Shown piece by piece: positions 1 to 10,755 of a stretch of DNA of 64,000 bases. Each line of letters begins with the position of its first letter. The stretch's first letter is position 1. The translations under genes were made by a program, and so were the position numbers. The notes under the pieces were generated by a model. That model ran no database searches and was not told the DNA's origin. It was given only the letters and a program-made list of their open reading frames with translations. This DNA is from Dirofilaria immitis (taxonomy: Eukaryota > Nematoda > Chromadorea > Rhabditida > Onchocercidae): the NCBI GenBank assembly GCA_024305405.1, contig JAKNDB010000108.1:884001-948000 (forward strand), read 5' to 3'.

Positions 1-30
1 AATACATGCAGTTTAAATTCATGATTAAAC

Positions 31-1311
31 CTCATTTTTCCATTTGCTTATCTTTTCCGGTGCAAATGCCAAAATTCGTTCACGTCCAAACAGAAAAGAA
101 AAAAATAACATATCTGTGCACCACAAGCCGAACACTAAAAATTTGTTAATTTCATTTATACCATTTAATATAAATAAAAGAGTAATAGGAAAGGCATGAA
201 CAAATAAGATACAAGCAAGCAAAAAGGTTTATAATAACCATGACTTACTGTACAAACTAGACATAACGCAATTGGGAATGAAAATAAATATCCTGCAAGA
301 ACAGTGAGAAAAATTGAACCAGGAATTGCCAATGATTGTAACCTGAAACAAGGATATAAAAATTAAATCAGGAAAATTAAAATTTCTAAATAAAAAGAGA
401 TTATTGAAAATTTTCGATTACACTCAATATACTGGTGATGCAATTATTGCAATAGCACTGTAACTTTCTCAAAAATTATATCGTTTGAATTTCAAGTTAA
501 TTAGGATGGATGGATATAAATAGTAAAAAAGCTCATAATTAAAAAGCAAAATACCTAAAAGAAATGGTGATATCTTAACAACTGTAAAAGATTTAACCAA
601 CATTATCTACAATAAATTTTGAATATCAAACAATAACATTCAAAAAAGCGGGAGAGACAGGAAACTAAATACCTGGAAGCAAGCTGCAGTCTTGACATGA
701 ACATAAAGGCCAAGCCATTTATATTTCAAAAAAGGAATCAAAAAATTACATGATGTAAACAGTTGAAATACCAAACAGGACAGTGTAATAATGTTTGTCC
801 TTGTACTTCGAAAGAACCAAACCCAATCGCTTAGCTTGTATTAAATCTTTTGGCAATTTGAAATCAACTCGTTCATCACTAAAATATATCAGCAAGTGAA
901 AATGAAAAACAAATGAGAATGACTCGAAAATCAATTTATATTAAAAACGGCAATCAAAATTTGGTTCTTTTCATTAATTTTATTTTGACAATCTTGTGTA
1001 TATTTAAATTTGATTCAGTTTCCATTATTTGCAAAACGAATTTCAAAAATCCAAAATGTAGAGAAAATGGATCCGAATATACACCCATCGTAGCAGGAAG
1101 AAACAATGAATAAAAGAAGAAGTGAGCTTCGTGAAGGAATAAGCATGTAGACTAAAAATAAAGAGGAAAACATTGATAAAATTAGTAAAATAAGTCACAA
1201 AATATTTGAAACTTGCTCAGTAAGTTCTGGAAAATTGATATATAGCGTAAATAAAATTAGAAAAATGCCGGACAAGATACATGCTGGAAATATAAGCTTG
1301 TTGAAAGCCAT
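31..1311 (-). CDS. TMEM41/stasimon-family ER membrane protein (partial, 5' exons)
   Basis: This is a SNARE-associated/VTT-domain membrane protein. The family's TMEM41B is an ER phospholipid scramblase needed for autophagosome and lipoprotein formation. Exons read on the minus strand are 1311-1199, 878-750, 342-249 and 134-31, and the gene runs off the left edge. The first exon gives an N-terminal membrane segment ending near NFPELTEQ. The second has the family signature DFKLPKDLIQAKRLG followed by LSKYKDKHYY. The third has LQSLAIPGSIFLTVLAGYLF, nearly identical to the family consensus. The fourth has CSACGAQICYFF, then FGRERI and APEKISKWKNEV. Inside the fourth exon the frame breaks at the A/T run 99-105; one extra base there joins the two conserved halves. 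The exon 1 donor (GTGACT at 1198) is weak, so the first junction is less sure. TMEM41A versus TMEM41B cannot be decided here. Confidence 0.85.
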
Positions 1312-1999
1312 ATCACCAACAAATCTTCGTTTCGAAGCAGAGTGATAATAAAGTGGCTAGAAATTATCCAAATATAAATCCCCCTGAAATACAACGGAAT
1401 TTCAATTAAAAAAACAAAAAAACACGGACTCAAGACTAGGCTTCCCGATTAGGCAATAGTGTGTTTTCAAAAATCAGCATATAAACATGCTGCTAGTCAT
1501 TCAATTTATCACCAGATGATTATTTTTGATTGAACAAAAGAACCGTATACAAATTACTTTCCACCTCTTACAAATCTACTAAATGTCTAGACGAATAAAA
1601 TTGAAGGAATATCTGATTCAATAGTAAAAAACCGTAAGAAACGTCAATTATATCAGCGATGAAAAAACAAAACTATTGAGATTTATTTTAAAATCATCAC
1701 CGTAACAGTAAACAATGAACAAGTACTTTAATGTAACAAACATTAAATGATTTCCCACTTATTTCATTACAAGCATTTCAAAAATAAAACATACAGTATG
1801 ATCAAAAAGATATAAAAAATGTAACACGCATCAAAAATTAGATTTCAACTATATTTGGATTTCAAATCTCACTTAAAACTTGATTTCTAAAAATTGTAAA
1901 TTAAGTTCAATTTTATCTTGAACACTTACTGTAAAAAATCAAAAAATAATATTTTTCCTTAAAAATATACGAAAAGTCAGAAATAATAAAAACTACAAT
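1312..1999. other. Intergenic AT-rich spacer
   Basis: This stretch lies between the start of the TMEM41-like gene and the end of WDR46, both on the minus strand. It should contain the promoter of the former and the 3' UTR of the latter. I see no open frame with conserved content and no RNA gene. Confidence 0.5.
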
Positions 2000-4900
2000 T
2001 TAGACATCTTTTCTTCGAAACCTATCAAGCACTGTTTTTGGTAAATCTTCCGCCTTCGCTGCTTCTTTCTTTAAAATTCCTCTTCCAACTTCTTCCGCTC
2101 TTCGTTCATTGCAAATCTCTGTTCGGATTGCACACCTTGTTTAACCTGCTCCTATAAGAATGGTAAAGCTTTTAGCAGCTATGTTAAGAATAGATTTACT
2201 TGCCCTAATACGCATAAAAAATGTCAACAAGATCACCTGATTAGCTTCAAAATTTCTTTACCTTTTTCAGAGCACTGCCTCGTCCTTTCTTCTTATTCCT
2301 TGGTTTGAACTTCACTTCACGTGGTCTCACATGAAGTAACAATTTTAATCGCTCATTTTCTTTTTCAAGCAAATCCGTATTCACCTGTACGATTTCCGTA
2401 GTGTCTAAAGTGATCATTTCCGGCTGGATCTGGAAAAATAAATATTTCAAGACATCATAACTAATTCATTTTAGACTTTTTGTATTTGTGCACTCAAATT
2501 ATTGGAACTATAAAATACCTTATCTAAAAGCTGTTTCACTTCCCGCTCACGCCGCTGAGTTTTCGATTCATATGGATTTGTCAAGAGTGCATTGAAGTTT
2601 GGTTCTCCGCTTCCTGCAGGTGAAAAATGTCAATAAAATTTATTAAGATAACTGAGAAGTAATATATACTTTTTAAAATGTATCATATTATTTAAGACTG
2701 AAATACTCACCTGGTACAAGCAAACTACTGAATCCATGTTGATGACCGACTCCAAGAACATCTTCATATGGACAAAACTGTAGACTAGAAACTATTCCTG
2801 TGCATTGATGTGACATATAAGGTGCAGTAGTTGTGCCCAAATGCGCGTCATTTAAAATCTATGAAAAAAATTTGATTTTGAAAGCAATGAAATGATGAAA
2901 CATATGCTTATCTATATTTCATGATTAATTAAATTTAAAGCTGCGGAATAAATGAAATTGAAAAATTACCTGAACTTGATTTCCAACGCTGCAAGCAACT
3001 GCATAGCGCTGACTGAAAGATACTTCAGCCAATCCAAACGGTAATGTATAGGCATATAACTGTTTATAATTGCGCACATCCCATATTCTACAAGTAGAAG
3101 TTTTTAAATTCTCAGATATAATTTCAACAAAATCAAGCTTTGAAAACTTAAATTTATTAAGAGTCCATAACAAAAGACCAAATTACCTCAGTTTCTGATC
3201 AAGACCAGCAGTAGCCATATAATTATTTTCCACAGCTATGCCTCGTACTGAACATGGATGGGCGAGCATTTTTATCAACGGTTCTCTAACATTCGGAGAC
3301 CATAATTGTACTGTTCCTAAACATGATATTCGTTATGCTTGAAATTCGATGTGATTAATCATGCTTCACCTCATTCTCAGCACTCTTCCCCTTCATATAA
3401 AAGTGATAAAGTCAATTTTTATAAGCGATACCAACCATTTCCATGTCCAGTATGAATAATAGCGTTGTTTGGATTTTGGGTCATCACATCTAGAGGTCCT
3501 TGTTTTGTTGGAAAAGATTGCACCATTTTACCCATTGACACGTCCAAATAATGCAAAAATGAATTATTGCTCTGCAAATATTACATGCAAGCACTGTGCG
3601 TACATATACCAAGATCTACTATATTTTCTTGAAAACAAATAAGTTCGTTAATCCCTTCTAATTCTTTAAAATATTTTTAATTTCTAATTTCACATAATGG
3701 TAATGCGATCCTTCAATAATAGCAATTTCAATGATAAGTTTTCCAAATTACTCATAACGCATCTCAACTTACCCCGGCAACAAGAAGGAAATGCCTGGGA
3801 AGAAATTCCAAACGTTTGATATCATGCAAATTTTTCAAACAATGTAATTCCACACCCGTGTTATCATAAATATGTGTCCATCTCTTCTGAGCGACCGCAA
3901 ACATTGTTTCAACATGCAACCATCTGAAACCACACTTGAAATTTTGAGTGATAAAAAGACTCAAATAGTATCAATCATACTACTTTTCAAAATGCATTTG
4001 TTTCATGGACTTTGGGAAAACCTCTTGCTGTGCTGAAGAAGTTTTTAAGTTCTCTCAATTTGACCACTGTTCGCTTTTATTTTCTCATCTTTTTTCCTAC
4101 ATTTTATATTTGACATCCCAAAATTGCTTACTTGACATCTCGGACACCCTCCATAACATTTATTTCACAGCGGAGTGTTTTAGTTAACCAGTCAAAGGCC
4201 GCAACATGTCCACGTTTACCACCGATCAACAAATGACGACCGTTACGTATGTAATTCGCCCGATATGGACCAAAACGTTCTAGCCGCAAATCAAAATGCT
4301 ATAAACAAACAACAAATTTCTTTTTCAGAATCTTTCAATCCATTACAATAGTGAAAAATTCTAGAAGATAATCAACTGAAATAATTTCCTGATGCTTACT
4401 TTTTATTCAAAGAAAAAAATCAAAACAGAAGTAAATTATAAACTTACTTTGCTAGCACTTGCAATATCCACGGCATCACATATATCTTTTGCTTAATCGT
4501 ATAAGTAAGTTCCCCTTCATCTCCAGCAAGAAAACTGCAAAAAAACTCTGATCAATCGGTTGTAATTATAAGATCGAAGAAACAAAACTTGCAAATCAAA
4601 CGCAAAAATTTAATAGGTAAAATTACTTACCCCTCTTGTTCATTACTCAGAATTTCCGCTCGTGCAATTTCTCGCGTCCTTTCCAAAAATCTTTTCTTTT
4701 TGTTTTCAAGCTTTGCTTTATGAAAACCGGTCTTCACATTTTCTACAAATTAATTGAATAGACTTTAATGTAACTGTATATATTAGAATTATATAAGTTC
4801 AATATAATAAAAACCATTCATTCTGTCTACATCGATGATATATGCAATTTGGATAACTGCGCATAAATTGAGCTCTAAGCTAACCTCCTCCATTTTTGAA

Positions 4901-5299
4901 ACCATTAAGACAAACGCTGGTAGCATAGAACTAATGAATGATAGACATAAATACAGCTAATTATTTGTAACAAAGAAATTACCGGATTAATATTTGCCGC
5001 ACCCGTATCATGCCTTTCTAAGGCACTTTTCGATATGAAAAGTCATGGTCACCATTGGCCTTTTTCCGGTCTTTCTCATGCAAGAAGTGTTCTTTTCTGG
5101 AAGAATTTTTCGTTAAATTCGAATTCTTAAAAAATAAAACACATCTCAGTGGTCCAAAATAATGTATAGATAAATAAATAAGAAATATACAAAAATGCCG
5201 ACTTTATATAAGGCCGTTTTTGGCTCTCGTCAAATTGATAACGGCGCTTTTTACAACTGAAAAGTCGACGACCTCAGTTTTGACCTCATCTTTTGCCAT
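2000..5299 (-). CDS. WDR46: WDR46/UTP7 (BING4), small-subunit processome WD40 protein
   Basis: A nucleolar beta-propeller scaffold for 18S rRNA maturation. Minus-strand exons: 5299-5191, 5096-4983, 4742-4631, 4534-4448, 4298-4132, 3923-3773, 3571-3436, 3316-3187, 3087-2970, 2858-2711, 2613-2519, 2429-2262, 2151-2000 (about 563 aa; human is about 610). Hallmarks in order are [130 protein letters not shown] and a basic C-tail ending LDRFRRKDV. The start is the first ATG upstream of the conserved region. Five single-base frame breaks occur in homopolymers at 2073-2076, 4487-4490, 4739-4742, 5027-5030 and 5217-5221. Adding one base at each makes every exon phase agree. The eight exons between 4298 and 2262 are intact. 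Confidence 0.93.
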
Positions 5300-5717
5300 T
5301 ACTTCGTATCAATCCTGAAATCAGTTACAACTCATAAAGCTAGTCGGACAACCGCACTTATCTTATAGAGTCTTCTCTTTGGATCACGCATACAACGTTA
5401 ATATGTTGTGCATTCATTGAACCGAAATGAAAACTGCTGTCTCGCTGTACATTCGTGTGTTCTTGATTTAGCTTTATAGCTTTGCCATTCCGGTGGAGTC
5501 AATTCATGGAGGACTGACTAACTCGTCGTTCCTATACAATTTGGAGGCTACAATACTGTTGAATGAAATCTTTTTATAAATATTGATAATTAAATCGTAT
5601 TTTAGTTTTATGATAGGTGAAATGTGTTAGAAGTTAGTAAGACTTTTTCGCTCCGACTTTCTCTATAAGGAAATGATTTTACTGGAATATTTTGTTTTGA
5701 TTATTAAGGTGAGCCGA
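5300..5717. promoter_or_regulatory. Shared divergent promoter region (WDR46 / LARP7-like)
   Basis: About 420 bp separates the WDR46 ATG (5299, minus) from the LARP7-like ATG (5718, plus). The left half is less AT-rich than typical spacer in this window. An in-frame ATG also exists at 5673, so the LARP7-like start could be 15 codons further upstream. A bidirectional promoter is inferred from geometry alone. No specific factor site is recognised. Confidence 0.5.
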
Positions 5718-8700
5718 ATGGAGTATGATGTACATGAGAAAGTTAACGACGATAACAGTTTAGGACATTCTAACAGTGAAACTGCCAGTGGCACGGAAAA
5801 TGCTTTATCAAAGAAAAATGGTAATGGAAAACGAAAGCGGAAACGACCACGAACCAAAGCTCTTCGTCGAACAATTAGAGAAAAAGTAAATTTATTTTAT
5901 TTATTTATTTCTGTTCGAAATAAAGTATAAGAACTACGTAATTAGTTTAATTTAACATTATCATGCATGGTAGGTGTTGCTATGATCACGGTTTATAAGT
6001 ATGCGGTCGTGTAAATTATTGCTTGAAAGAAGTAGAAATAATATGAATAGGTGGTTTAATGTACTTATCGACTCGCAGTTTGTTCAAATACTTGAAATGG
6101 TATTATGTTAAAGGGGATGGGTTGTTTTTAATCAGTAATACGACAAATTAAATTTCTCAGCAATAAATTTTATTTGGCTTTTATATGTGGTCGATTTACA
6201 GATTGAAATAGCATTGTGTACGAGTGATTCGCCAATTCAGGATATTCTAGAAACAAATATGGACTGTGTGGTAAGTGCTCCGCTGTCATCGATAGTAAAG
6301 TTGCTAAAGTTAGATACGGATGAATATCGAAGATTAAGTTACAAAGCGCTTATCAGCATTGGGAACTTGTCGAAATTTTTTCAATAGCTGGTGATTCAGC
6401 GGATACTCTTCAGCTTGTGCTCAAAAGCAATGATTTGAATCATAGTTCTACTGTGGTTTACGTTGTAAGTTTGTTTCTTTTGAGGATTTTTAAAATCAAA
6501 TCGAATTATGATTTTTAAGAATTGCAACTTATTACATACTGTCGGTCTTTTGATATTACTTTCATGTTTAGATCCGCGCAAAGCTTTATTTAGCATTTCT
6601 GATCCAAAAATTTTTCATGTAATGAAGAATGATTTCTATTTCGGATCATTTCAGAGATTCAAGTATCGTAACGAAATTTTTCAGGATAATTTACCCGATG
6701 GTTGTAAGGTAGATTCATTGAAAAGATGGGCGTCAACATTTGGGACTGTTGTTTTTGTGCATCCTATCATGGTAAGAAAAGCAAATCCAAACAAGGATTC
6801 TATTAAAAATGGTGTATCCACATCAACCAAAGTGTCTATATCTCCTGATTGTACAGGCAAATTTTTCCAAAGTGCTTTCATCAAATTTGTAGATGATCAG
6901 TCTTCAGTGGATTTTATTAAGGTATCATTTTTCAATTTTAATAACAGTAATTATAATAATATTGTAATTGTCCATAAAAGCTTCGAGAAATTAAACATTA
7001 TTTGGAATTTTTTCTGTTACAAGCCTAGTTATTCAAAATATAGTTTCATCAACTATTGCGGAAGAAGGCTGCTAGCAGACAACGCAAAAAGCTAAAGTTA
7101 GGACGAAAGCAAACAATGAGAAAATCAGCGAAGTCTATTTCAAAGGTTAAGAGCAAGAAGAAGCTGCAAAGAAAACGACGCAAGTCAAAAAAGCAGCGGA
7201 GAACAATGCTGAAAACCATCCGAAAAAGGCCAAAAAAGAAGGTGAGATTTCTGGAGATTTGGAAATTCAGCTCAATCGTAAGAATTTAGTTGGGATTGTT
7301 TCGAAGCGGTTTAATAATTAGAAGTGGAATTGAGAAAGAGTGTTATTGCTTTTTTTTTCAGTATGTCTATTGCATAACTACAACCAAGTCGTTTTTCTTT
7401 TTTTATGCAAACTTGTGTACTTTGATTTAGTTAAGATAGTTATTGGAAATTAATTCGGTTCATACTTAACATCTTATAAGTTTATACCTAAAAACTGTTG
7501 AGTTCAGAGGCAATAGGAACTGAAGTCATCGATATTGAAAAACCAGAAGTGTGCGTGGATAATTCAAGTGATGTTATAAAAGGTGAGAGTGGAAATTACA
7601 GCAGACGAAGGAAAAGAAAGAGGCGACCGAGTCATGGAATGGGTAACATATTGTTTAAAAAGTCTAAAACGACTACTGATGCAGGTAATAATGCTAATTT
7701 ATTGTTTATAACGATATTTTCACTGCAGTATGTATAAATATCTACGAATATTTTTTGTTTAAATCATAAATAATATTTTCTAAAATTTTTGAAACTGTTG
7801 TTGCGGAACAGTTAAAAAGGACCGTTTTGGCACAAAAGTTCCGAAAAAAGATTTTCCAATCAGTGGATTCAATAGTTAATTCAACAGAAAATCTTAAACT
7901 GTATTTAAGCAAATTAGTCTAATGCGAATAAAGCGTACTGGCTTGCAGAAAAGAAAATTGAAACAGAAGATGATAAATCAAATGGATTTGAAAATGCTGA
8001 TCCAAAGAGAGCTTCTGTAGACATCAGTGTCGCTGAAAAGAATCATGAAATTAAGGACGTTGAAATGGAAGTTGGTGATGGATTCACATCTGTCAAGAAT
8101 GTACCGCAGTTGACAGTTGTGACTATTGATGAATCATTAAAGAAAACGTTCAGAGATGTTGGAACTGATGTTCCTGAGGAGTTTTATTGGGCGAAGTTAA
8201 TGGTGTTATGAAAAAGTTCGTATTTAGAATTTCATTTTTATCTGCAGATTTATAGTTTGTTCGTTGATTTTAGATTGATAAAAGTTATTTCACTTCACAT
8301 GCAATTTAGATTTTGGGATCTTGAATTCGAAATAATTTTTTAAACATTCCTTCTAGACGAAAACGTGTACATCGACAAAAGCGATGCAATGGCAAGCCAA
8401 AAATTGCAACCCGCGTCCGAAAAAATATTTTCATGATATGCAAGTATACTCATTGTAAGGGATTTTCTTTCAAACCATCCATATCAAATACAAATTCTGA
8501 TTTCAAACTTATTCAATATTTTGCAATTCTTTATTTATGCAAAACAATTCTCTTTATTTTCGCTGTTTGCAATGAATTTTTATTCCCTCATACCATTTTT
8601 TTAGGGACACATTTCAGAAACTTCGTGAAAAATATCTGGAATTGCAGAAGCAACAAATGATTCAACTAAAAGCCAGCTTGAAAAAAAGAATATATCAAGT

Positions 8701-8985
8701 ACGTTAATGGGTTTAACGAAGAAGGAATGGAAAAGGAAACGTGGTCGCTGTCGAGTAAACTTTTTTGTTGTATTTTCCGCCTTATTCTTAATTTTCGATC
8801 AAAGAATCTCTTTTATGACTTATTTGCTTTTTTTTTAGCTTGGTTCTCTTTTTTAAATTGGATTAAATTGCTTTCGATGAATTTTTGCTTGTTTTCAGCT
8901 TATGATGCGTGCCGCAAAACTACGTGAAGAGCATGAAGATCTCTTTCATCGGATCCCAGAAGAAGATAAGCTTGCGGATGTCTAA
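5718..8985 (+). CDS. LARP7-like La-related RNA-binding protein
   Basis: Ten exons: 5718-5885, 6202-6464, 6685-6921, 7044-7241, 7508-7642, 7812-7874, 7949-8195, 8357-8443, 8605-8754, 8899-8985 (about 545 aa). After an acidic/basic N-terminus, residues about 50-140 look like a divergent La motif (IREKIEIALCTSDSP, then PLSSIVKLLKLDTDEYRRLS). This is followed by an RRM-like segment (VYVDNLPDGCKVDSLKRWAS, FGTVVFV, SAFIKFVDD) and several Lys/Arg-rich nuclear-signal-like tracts. The best clue to LARP7 is the C-terminal helix FQKLREKYLELQKQQMIQLK, like the vertebrate KKEYLALQKASMASLKK segment. No C-terminal xRRM is seen. Frame breaks of one missing base occur at 6361-6363 (GGG), probably at 7187-7192, and at 8681-8687. 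The splice phases agree once these are restored. LARP7 proteins bind the 3' end of 7SK RNA. Another La-related or rRNA-processing protein is possible. Confidence 0.6.
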
Positions 8986-10755
8986 ATTTAAATTTCAAAG
9001 AACTGATCAAAATTCTCCCGTTGATATTCATTTCACTTGTCACTTGTCGGATTCTTCCTTGCTTTTGCATTTTACGGCATAGAAAATCACTGTCTATTTT
9101 TCTTTACTGTATGAACTTTCTGAGTCTTAAATTGATGAGTGATCGTGGCTTTACCTGTGCATATTTTTCAGAGTTTTAGTAATTATGTAAATTATCTTAT
9201 TATGTGGAAAGTTATGTAAAATAGGTTTTAATTCAGAATCCTTGCTATCTTTTTAAAAGCAAAAATTCCAAACATACTCCAACTTTAAAATTATATTTAT
9301 ATTGGCTGCAATTATACTAATTGCGTATATTAATTAGTTGGGAATCCGTAATTAATTCAGTTGCATCCGATGATGAACATTTTCCTGATGCTGACTGGAA
9401 TACGGTCATATGAAAAATACTGTTGAGGCTGGGTTATACTAATTTTACTCCAGCAAAAGACCTAAACAAATAATGTGCATATAATGCACTAAATTTTCAT
9501 ACAAAAATAATGATGAATGGAAAAATAAATATGCCTAAAAACGACAGAACACAATAGCATCGCTTAGGAACACTCAACTTTCACGACAGCATAACAAGCC
9601 ATATAACATTACATAATAATTTTTGCGAAATTTTTGCGAGGTGTCAAATCTTTCAATTTGGTCTTATCAGCAAAGATTCTGGAATTCTAAATATAGAATA
9701 AATTAATCCCTTTATGCAATTTTCTTCTCGCATTTACTAAAGATTTACGGAAATCTGAATAAAAAAATGAAATTAGAATTGTGTTACATAGCAATTTTAT
9801 GTAAATTGAGGCAGTATAATGTACAAAGTTATAGAGAGTGCTATGGAGTTCATAAATATATGAGATCTATGTAGCATTTGATCGAATGGAAATGGCCGCA
9901 AGTTCGGATATTAAACGTTTGGAAGATTTCTTTTCTACGGTGAATTTCTTAGTCGTTTTAGCATGAATAGCAATAATTCGTCAATTTCATGATAATAATT
10001 TGTCATAATTTTTAAATTGAAATTTTCTCGATTTATGGGTTTTTGCGGTCATCATGGTACAACAGGAAAATTTTCTCGAATTTAGGTTTTTGCGATCATC
10101 ACGGTACAACAGGAAAACGAAACGTACATGAATAAATGTAACATTTTTCAGTCATGTTTTTTTTTTTTTTATTTAACTTTTCGATTAAATTTTTGGTAAA
10201 GGAAATAATCTTAAAAGTATAGCGTCAGTAATTCTTTTTTTTTTTTTTTTTTCATTTAATCCTAGGCTTCAATTAATACCTGACCTATTAGCAATAATAA
10301 TCTCTTATCATTCCCATCTTATGATTTCTTTTAATAAATTAACTTTCAACAAAATTTATGAATCAATAATTTGCAAAAATTTCTCGAATTATTAGAATTA
10401 CAATTTCAAATAAAAAGATAAAATTGGTGCAGAAAAAAAAAAAACGAAAGAAGTAAAAACTGGCTTAAAAACTATCCTTCTCTGTTATACCGTAATGCAA
10501 TTTCCTGAGCAAGGAATGAAATACAAGAAATAAAATCAAAAATAAAAAAATTAAATATACAGAAAAAATAGGAATTTTTTTTTCTGGATATTTATTTGTT
10601 TCACAATGCTATTTATAATTGAGCGATATGTTTATATGTATTTGGATACGATTGATAAATTAACAATGAATATTTGCCGATTTGTAAAAATTTTCGGCAA
10701 TTTTTTTTCTCGAGAATGAAATCGAAAGGAATTGCAAATTTTTTGTAATTTTACT
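8986..10755. other. Intergenic region between convergent genes
   Basis: This holds the 3' ends of the LARP7-like (plus) and calmodulin-like (minus) genes. The sequence is AT-rich with poly-T/poly-A tracts near 10157, 10236 and 10433. The only structured element is a two-copy direct repeat at 10021-10117. No further gene is supported. Confidence 0.5.
10021..10117. repeat. Two-copy tandem duplication, 48-bp period
   Basis: The stretch beginning AATTTTCTCG and containing TTTTTGCGGTCATCATGGTA recurs 48 bp later with a few substitutions (TTTTTGCGATCATCACGGTA). It is higher in GC than its surroundings. Confidence 0.85.

Noticed and set aside
6508..6684. Open frame running into LARP7-like exon 3 from upstream
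   Set aside because: It is read-through of the intron. A clear acceptor (TTTTTCAG) sits at 6684, just before the conserved DNLPDG.
31..8985. Reading TMEM41, WDR46 and LARP7-like as pseudogenes because of their frame breaks
   Set aside because: All breaks are one-base losses in homopolymers. Splice sites, key residues and termini are intact, unlike neutral decay.
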